A stretch of DNA of 64,000 nt. Source: Micromonospora craterilacus (GTDB lineage: Bacteria > Actinomycetota > Actinomycetes > Mycobacteriales > Micromonosporaceae). This document shows, in pieces, positions 59,169 through 64,000 of this stretch. The DNA is taken from positions 29,733 to 93,732 of the forward strand of contig NZ_POTY01000003.1 in the NCBI RefSeq assembly GCF_003236315.1. The letters are read 5' to 3'. Each line of letters starts with the position of its first letter. Positions within the stretch are counted from its first letter, which is position 1. Position numbers and translations under genes: made by a program. The notes beneath the pieces are model-generated. The model was not told the DNA's origin and ran no database searches. It saw only the letters and a program-made list of their open reading frames with translations.

Positions 59169-60280
59169 GGGGCCTCCACCAGGGTGACGGCGTTGACGCC
59201 GCCGAAGCCGAACGCGTCGCACTGCACCAGGCGGGGCGTCGACGCGGTGGCCGTGGTGGCGAAGCGCAGCCCCGCCCCCTCGGGCAGCGGGCGGCGCAGC
59301 CCCACCACCGGCGGCACCCGGCCGCCGGCCAGGCAGCGCCAGGCCACGTCGACGTTGACCAGCGCGGCGGCGCCGGAGGTGTGCCCGGTGGCGCCCTTCA
59401 CGGCGGTGACCAGCGGGTCGCCGCCGCCGGCCACCAGCACCTGCCGGATCGCCTCGGATTCGGCGGGGTCGTTGAGCGCGGTGCCGGTGCCGTGCGCCAC
59501 GACCAGGTCCACCTCGGCCGGGTCCCGGCCGCCGCGGGCCAGCGCGTCGCGCATCGCCCGCGCGATACCCGGCACGGCGGGGGCGGTCTCGTGGTGGGCG
59601 TCGCAGGACAGGCCGGTGGCCACGATCCGGGCCAGGGCCGGGCCGGCGTGGTCGTCGGGCATCAGCACCGCGGCGACCGCGCCGTCGCCGAGCAGCACCC
59701 CCTGCCGGTCGGCGTCGAACGGGCGTACCGCGTCGGTCGGGTGGTCGGCGACCCGGCCGATCATCGCCAGCATCGACTCGGTGGCGGCGTCGACGCCGCA
59801 GACCAGCACCGCGTCGGCCTCGCCGAGCATGAGCAGATCCTCGGCGAGGGCCAGTACGTGTCCACCCGCGCTGCACGCGTTGCTGACCGTCACCACCTCG
59901 TGCAGGCCGGGCACGGCCGCGCGTACCGCGTCGCCGAAGTGCAGCCGGTGCGCCGGGAACGCCGCGCCGCCGGTGGCGTACGCCTCCACCGCAGCCAGTT
60001 CCCGCAGCCCGGTGCCGACCAGCGCCACCATCCGACGCCGCCGCGGATCGAGACCGCAGTCGGCGATGGCCCGCCGGGCGCAGTCGGCGACCCAGCGGCT
60101 GGCCGCGAAGGCGCGCGTCGCGCCGTCCTCGACGTGGTAGCCGTGGGCGACGTTGAGGGCGGTCGGCTCCCCGTGTCGCAGCGGCCCGATCCCGCTGCGC
60201 CCGGCGAGCAGCGCCGCGAAGGTCTCCGCCCCGTCACCGAGGCAGGTGCGCAGCTGGCTAGCGATCAGACGCGCCGGCAC
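59165..60280 (-). CDS. ketosynthase with complete Cys-His-His triad
   Basis: 371 residues from GTG, overlapping the end of the upstream gene by 23 bases. VTVSNACSAGGHVLA carries Cys136, VAHGTGTALND His263 and VKGATGHTSGAAAL His300. FGFGGVNA is the C-terminal loop. It is slightly shorter than FabF (about 410) because the N-terminal strand is trimmed. It should elongate an ACP-bound chain as partner of the adjacent CLF-like protein at 57843. Confidence 0.9.
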   Translation of the reverse strand: MPARLIASQLRTCLGDGAETFAALLAGRSGIGPLRHGEPTALNVAHGYHVEDGATRAFAASRWVADCARRAIADCGLDPRRRRMVALVGTGLRELAAVEAYATGGAAFPAHRLHFGDAVRAAVPGLHEVVTVSNACSAGGHVLALAEDLLMLGEADAVLVCGVDAATESMLAMIGRVADHPTDAVRPFDADRQGVLLGDGAVAAVLMPDDHAGPALARIVATGLSCDAHHETAPAVPGIARAMRDALARGGRDPAEVDLVVAHGTGTALNDPAESEAIRQVLVAGGGDPLVTAVKGATGHTSGAAALVNVDVAWRCLAGGRVPPVVGLRRPLPEGAGLRFATTATASTPRLVQCDAFGFGGVNAVTLVEAP

Positions 60281-61463
60281 CGGGCCACCCCCTGACGATG
60301 GCGGCGGCGGTGCCGCCGTCCGGGCTGCGCCCGGTCAGCAGCGCCAGCCTCGGGGTCGGCTCGGGCGGCTCGGAGGCCAGGAAGGTGGCCAGCGCGAGAC
60401 CTCCGGTGGCCGCGTCGCAGCGCCCGAACAGTCGGCTGACCCGCATCCGGGCCGGTACGTGCCCGAGCGCCGCGCAGGCGGGGGCGTACTCGTCGGTGTC
60501 GTCCGGGTCCGTCTCCCCGGTGAGGACACAGCTGATGTCGGCCGGGTCGACGCCGGCGCGGCGTACCGCCCGGGTGACGCAGCCGGTCAGCGCCTGGTCG
60601 GCCGCCGGGCCGCCGCCCGGCCCGTACCCGGTGGTCAGGGCGAGTACCTCGGCCTCGCGGCGCGGGCCGGCCCAGTCGGGTCGGTCGGCTCGGGTGAGCA
60701 GGAACACCGCGGCGGCCTCCCCGGTCGGGATGGACCGCCCGGGCTGGCCGGTCAGCCAGGTCGTCCAGGCCCGGTGCGGGCTGAACTCCTCGACCGCGCC
60801 GACCAGCATCGCGTCGACGTAGCCGCGGGCGATGGCGTTGGTGCCGTAGCGCAGCGCGTCGAGAAAGGCCAGCGGGCCGGTCGCCACGGTGGCGTTGACG
60901 CCACGCAGGCCGTACCGGATCGCCGCCTGGCCGGCGGCGCAGTTCATCACGGTGTTGGGGAACAGCACCGGGTTGACCAGGTACGGCTTGTCCTGGACCA
61001 GGGTCTCCCGGGTGTAGTCGCTGGTCGAGCGGAAGCTGCCCAGCGAGGTGCCGAGCACCACGCCGAGCCGGGACCGGTTGGTGTCGTCCACCTCGACGGC
61101 CGCGTCGCGCAGCGCGTCCCCGCAGGCCACCACGGCCAGTGCGGTCGCCCGGTCGTAGAAGCTGGTGCCCTTGCGCCCCAGGTGGGCGCGGACGTCGAAG
61201 TCGACCAGCGCGTGCCCGGTCGGGGTGGGCAGCGGCTCGTCGGACAGCGCGGTCACCTCGACCGGGTCGGCCGGCGGCGGCTCGACCGGCCAGCCGGCAC
61301 CGTCCGGGACGGCCGTCGCAGCGCCGACCAGCGGTGAATCACCGGTCGCGGCGGTGCCGGCCGCGGCGGCGCCGACGACGGTGGCCAGGCGGTCGACGAG
61401 GGCGGCCCGGCCCACCCCGGCGGGGCTGGTCGTGCTCCATCCGGTGATCACGACGCCACTCAT
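60258..61463 (-). CDS. ketosynthase homologue without active-site Cys (chain-length-factor-like)
   Basis: 401 residues from ATG overlapping the preceding stop. VVITGWSTTSPAGVGRAALVDRL is the N-terminal KS strand, and NTVMNCAAGQAAIRYGLRGVNATVATGPLAFLDALRYG is the active-loop region, in which Pro stands at the Cys position (TGPLAF). The His positions are altered (TGETDPDDTDEY in place of AHGTGT-ND, and LFGRCDAATGG in place of GHTxGA). GYVDAMLVGAVEEFSPHRAWTTW is typical of KS lid/dimer segments. Probable CLF for the KS at 61460. Confidence 0.85.
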   Translation of the reverse strand: MSGVVITGWSTTSPAGVGRAALVDRLATVVGAAAAGTAATGDSPLVGAATAVPDGAGWPVEPPPADPVEVTALSDEPLPTPTGHALVDFDVRAHLGRKGTSFYDRATALAVVACGDALRDAAVEVDDTNRSRLGVVLGTSLGSFRSTSDYTRETLVQDKPYLVNPVLFPNTVMNCAAGQAAIRYGLRGVNATVATGPLAFLDALRYGTNAIARGYVDAMLVGAVEEFSPHRAWTTWLTGQPGRSIPTGEAAAVFLLTRADRPDWAGPRREAEVLALTTGYGPGGGPAADQALTGCVTRAVRRAGVDPADISCVLTGETDPDDTDEYAPACAALGHVPARMRVSRLFGRCDAATGGLALATFLASEPPEPTPRLALLTGRSPDGGTAAAIVRGWPGAGASDR

Positions 61464-62665
61464 TCGACCGCTCCGATCAGGACGATGGCGTTGTTGCCGC
61501 CGAAGGCGAACCCGTTGTTCTGCACCACCCGCACGCCGGTCTCCCGAGCGGTGTTCGGCACCGGGTCCAGCCCGGCCAGGGCCGGGTCCGGAGTGGACCA
61601 GTTGATGGTCGGCGGCAGGAAGCCGTGCGCGATGGCGAGCGTCCCGGCGATCGCGCCGAAGCCGCTGGCCGCGCCCATGGTGTGGCCCATCATCGACTTG
61701 ATCGAACTGACCGGAGGCACCCGGTCGCCGAACACGTCGAAGATGGCCTGGGCCTCCACCGAGTCGTTGGCCGGGGTTCCGGTGCCGTGGGCGCAGATGT
61801 AGTCCACGTCCTCCGGCTTGATCGAGGCGTTGCGGTGTGCCGCGCGCATGCAGTTGGCGATGCTGGCGCGATCCGGTGCGACGGGATGGCTGGCGTCGCA
61901 GTTGACGCCGTACCCGAGCACCTCCGCGTAGATGCGCGCGCCCCGGGCCCGCGCGTGGTCCAGGGTCTCCAGCATCAGGATCGCCCCGCCCTCGCCGGTG
62001 AGGATGCCCGAGCGGTTCCGGTCGAACGGTGAGCAGGCGTCGGCGGTGAGCGCGCCCAGCCGGAAGAAGCCGGCGTGGGCCCAGCGGCAGACCGAGTCGG
62101 CGCCGCCGGCGAACATCACCTCCGCCTCCCCGGTGACCAGCATGTCGTACGCGTAGCCGATCGCGTAGTTGCTGGCCGAGCAGGCGGTGGCCAGGGTCAG
62201 CGACTCCCCGGCCAGGTCCAGCTCGGTGCTGACCGCGTGGGCGAGCCGGCCGGCCGGGACCTGCCCGAGCAGGTCCGGGTCCATGCCGCCGAAGCCGGCC
62301 TCGACCTGCTGGGCGGTGACCGCCTCGACCACCACCGACTCGCCGCTGGTGGTCCCGACGACCACCCCGGCCCGGCCGGCGGCGACCGTCGCCGGGTCCA
62401 GGCCGGAGTCGGCCAGGGCGAGCCGTGCGGCGGCCGCCGCGAACTGGCCGGACCGGCCCCACCGCGCCGCCTCGATCCGGCGCAGCAGCGTCTCGGGGCG
62501 GAACCCGGGCACCTCCCCGGCGTTGCGGTGCGGAAACCCGCTGGCGTCGAAGCTGCTGATCGGGGAGATGCCGGACCGGCCTTCCCGCAGGCCGTCGGTG
62601 AACGCGGACACGCCGATCCCGATGCTGGACACCGGGCCGAGCCCGGTCACCACGACCCGGTGCAC
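61460..62665 (-). CDS. FabF-type ketosynthase with complete triad
   Basis: 401 residues from GTG. The motifs are textbook: VVVTGLGPVSSIG start, LATACSASNYAIG with Cys162, CAHGTGTPAND with His293, and KSMMGHTMGAASG with His328. NNGFAFGGNNAIVL closes the protein. Normal FabF length. It should catalyse decarboxylative Claisen condensation with malonyl-ACP in the cluster, with the CLF-like neighbour as likely partner. Confidence 0.94.
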   Translation of the reverse strand: MHRVVVTGLGPVSSIGIGVSAFTDGLREGRSGISPISSFDASGFPHRNAGEVPGFRPETLLRRIEAARWGRSGQFAAAAARLALADSGLDPATVAAGRAGVVVGTTSGESVVVEAVTAQQVEAGFGGMDPDLLGQVPAGRLAHAVSTELDLAGESLTLATACSASNYAIGYAYDMLVTGEAEVMFAGGADSVCRWAHAGFFRLGALTADACSPFDRNRSGILTGEGGAILMLETLDHARARGARIYAEVLGYGVNCDASHPVAPDRASIANCMRAAHRNASIKPEDVDYICAHGTGTPANDSVEAQAIFDVFGDRVPPVSSIKSMMGHTMGAASGFGAIAGTLAIAHGFLPPTINWSTPDPALAGLDPVPNTARETGVRVVQNNGFAFGGNNAIVLIGAVE

Positions 62666-62668
62666 GGC

Positions 62669-62923
62669 TCAGACCTGACCGGCAGAGTGGCGCACCACCG
62701 CGTCGTAGACCGCCTTGAGGTTGTTCAGCTGGGGCAGCTCCGACTGCGGGATCTCGATCTTGAACTTCTTGTCGATCCGGGCCAGGATCTCGATGGCCCG
62801 CAGCGAGTCCGCCTGGTAGTCCTCGGCGAAGTCGCCGGTCTCGGTGAGCTCCTCCGGCTCGAGCTCCAGCACCTCCGCCACGATGTCGCGGAGTTCGGCC
62901 ATGCGGGGGTCGGTCTGCGTCAT
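62669..62923 (-). CDS. acyl carrier protein
   Basis: 84 residues. The phosphopantetheine site is Ser40 in AEDYQADSLRAIEI (D-S-L). Helix I is AELRDIVAEVLELEPEELTET and helix III is FKIEIPQSELPQLNNLKAVYDAV. The charge and length are those of type II FAS/PKS ACPs. It carries the growing chain for the KS/CLF pairs; 6 bases after the dehydratase stop and 3 bases before the KS start region. Confidence 0.93.
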   Translation of the reverse strand: MTQTDPRMAELRDIVAEVLELEPEELTETGDFAEDYQADSLRAIEILARIDKKFKIEIPQSELPQLNNLKAVYDAVVRHSAGQV

Positions 62924-62929
62924 GACAGG

Positions 62930-63925
62930 TCAGCCTTTCCAGCGGAGGATTGACGGAGGCGGTGGCGCCCCGCGCCGGGACGGTTCCCGGGCGGTGGAGA
63001 CGCCGGCGCCGGGCGGGGTGGCGGTCGCCGCGCCGACCGGAGCCGGTGCCGCGAGCGCCGTACGCGGACGTCGGGCGGCCATCAGCGTGCCGACGCGGGC
63101 GATGCGGCGGTCACCGACGTACGTCTCGCCGGTGGCGAAGGCGGTGTCGGCGATCACCCGTTCGAGGTGGACGGTGTGGCGCAGCACATCGCCCGGGTAG
63201 GCGGCGCTGTCGAAGACGAAGTCCCGGGCCCCGACGAACATCAGCACCTGGTCGTCGCCGACCGGTCCGTCGGCTTCGGCGAGCCAGAGCAGGGCGGCGG
63301 TCTGCCCGAGCGACTCCACCAGCAGCGAGGCCGGGTAGGCGTAGTCGCCGGGCGGCGCGTCGTCGGTCAGGTCCCGGTAGCAGGGTTCGGTGGCGGTGAC
63401 CGCCTTGACCGCCTCGATGTGGGTACCCGGCGTCATCGTCAGCACCCGGTCGACCAGCAGCAGTGGAAAGCGCTGCGGCAGCAACGCACGGATCTGGTGC
63501 TGCCCGAGCCCGCCGCTCGACGGCCGGGCGGATCCGGCAGGGGTGGGCACGAGCCCGGCTGGCGTGGCGATGCCGCCGTCGGGCCGGTCGGCGGGGTCGC
63601 TGCCGTCGAAGCGGGCGCGCAGCGTCACGGTCACCGTGCCGTCGTCCCGGCTGCCCGAGGCGGTGACCGCCCATCGCTCGGGCCCGTCGGCGACCGCGAC
63701 GATGTCGAGGGTCAGCCGGTCCGGCGGCAGCAGCGGCGCCAGGAAGCGCACCGCGTCCACCGCGCGCAGCCGCAGCCGGGGCCGGCCGGCGCCCCGCAGC
63801 GCGATGTCGACCGCCTGCACCAGCGCCTCGACGATGAACACGCCGGGGAACACCGGGAAGCCGGGGAAGTGGCCGCAGAGGTTCGGATCGTCGAGGCGGA
63901 CCGGCACCCCGGCGATCACCTCCAC
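62930..63925 (-). CDS. di-domain hotdog dehydratase (FabA/FabZ-like), possibly continuing past the window
   Basis: 331 residues from GTG after GAGGG. Reading stays open to base 64000, so the true start could lie further right. Domain 1 (1-110) has PNLCGHFPGFPVFPGVFIVEAL with catalytic His19. Domain 2 (145-280) has LLPQRFPLLLVDRVLTMTPG and YPASLLVESLGQTAALLWLAE, in which Glu is the second FabZ/FabA acid while its own GHFPG His is absent. Each half therefore supplies one of the two usual catalytic residues. A disordered Pro/Ala tail follows. Expected reaction: dehydration of 3-hydroxyacyl-ACP. Confidence 0.85.
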   Translation of the reverse strand: MEVIAGVPVRLDDPNLCGHFPGFPVFPGVFIVEALVQAVDIALRGAGRPRLRLRAVDAVRFLAPLLPPDRLTLDIVAVADGPERWAVTASGSRDDGTVTVTLRARFDGSDPADRPDGGIATPAGLVPTPAGSARPSSGGLGQHQIRALLPQRFPLLLVDRVLTMTPGTHIEAVKAVTATEPCYRDLTDDAPPGDYAYPASLLVESLGQTAALLWLAEADGPVGDDQVLMFVGARDFVFDSAAYPGDVLRHTVHLERVIADTAFATGETYVGDRRIARVGTLMAARRPRTALAAPAPVGAATATPPGAGVSTAREPSRRGAPPPPSILRWKG

Positions 63926-64000
63926 CCGGCCGCCCTCGGCGCTGACCTGAAGGTCGTCGACGGCGGCCAGCGGGGCGGCACCGGGCGGGCAGGGTCGACC

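Noticed and set aside
57741..60140. A 799-codon plus-strand frame over the hydrolase and KS genes
   Set aside because: Composition is Arg/Pro/Thr-rich without motifs, and it is antisense to genes with intact KS motifs.
1..64000. CRISPR arrays, tRNA or rRNA genes, insertion sequences
   Set aside because: The only tandem repeats are short in-frame minisatellites. No cloverleaf, rRNA motif, transposase or attachment-site-like repeat was found on reading both strands.

Overview
The window is a very high-GC (roughly 70% or more) actinobacterial chromosome segment. Frequent GTG starts, 4-base start/stop overlaps, few SD-poor gaps, and families such as LAL-type LuxR, PucR, DUF5959-like and GerMN lipoproteins point to Micromonosporaceae, most likely Micromonospora or a close relative. 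This is inferred from protein style, not from a database search. No tRNA, rRNA, CRISPR array or insertion sequence was recognised.

Left part (1-13.9 kb): the 5' end of a secreted lipase lipoprotein, a VOC/glycosyltransferase-like fusion, and a small mercury-type group. That group holds an organomercurial-lyase (MerB) homologue with the Cys-Asp-Cys catalytic set, a secreted protein, and a MerR regulator divergent from a thioredoxin-like gene with a textbook MerR operator between them. Next come AraC/NmrA pairs, a large LAL regulator, a degenerate ferritin-like protein, and an ABM/esterase/methyltransferase group ending in an internally deleted SDR.

Middle part (14-44.4 kb): a 1001-residue secreted four-domain sugar-dehydrogenase-like protein, small stress-type genes, and a PucR regulator followed by a five-gene, fully start/stop-overlapped sugar ABC-transport operon. 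A secreted beta-propeller, pyridoxal kinase and an array of four tiny overlapping genes behind an XRE regulator come next. After these are a secreted beta-lactamase-fold hydrolase, a WxL-like secreted protein and two tandem paralogous M14 carboxypeptidases with duplicated promoter regions. The part ends with a small HTH regulator plus MFS exporter flanked by two identical-half-site operators.

Right part (44.4-51.7 kb): htpG, a GerMN lipoprotein/histidine kinase/response regulator operon, two GlsB/YeaQ membrane proteins, two STAS proteins (one with a zinc ribbon), and a DNA-binding protein.

Right end (51.8-64 kb, open to the right): a biosynthetic operon, all on the minus strand. It encodes a di-domain hotdog dehydratase, an ACP and two complete ketosynthases, each paired with a KS homologue lacking the catalytic residues (chain-length-factor-like). 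An alpha/beta hydrolase, a double-hotdog thioesterase, a DsbA/2-hydroxychromene-carboxylate isomerase-like protein, a class II aldolase, an acyl-AMP ligase and a P450 follow. Together they look like a reducing type II PKS (polyene or unusual fatty acyl) pathway. No ketoreductase is seen, so part of the cluster should lie beyond base 64000. One of the KS-like proteins has been invaded by three different in-frame minisatellites.
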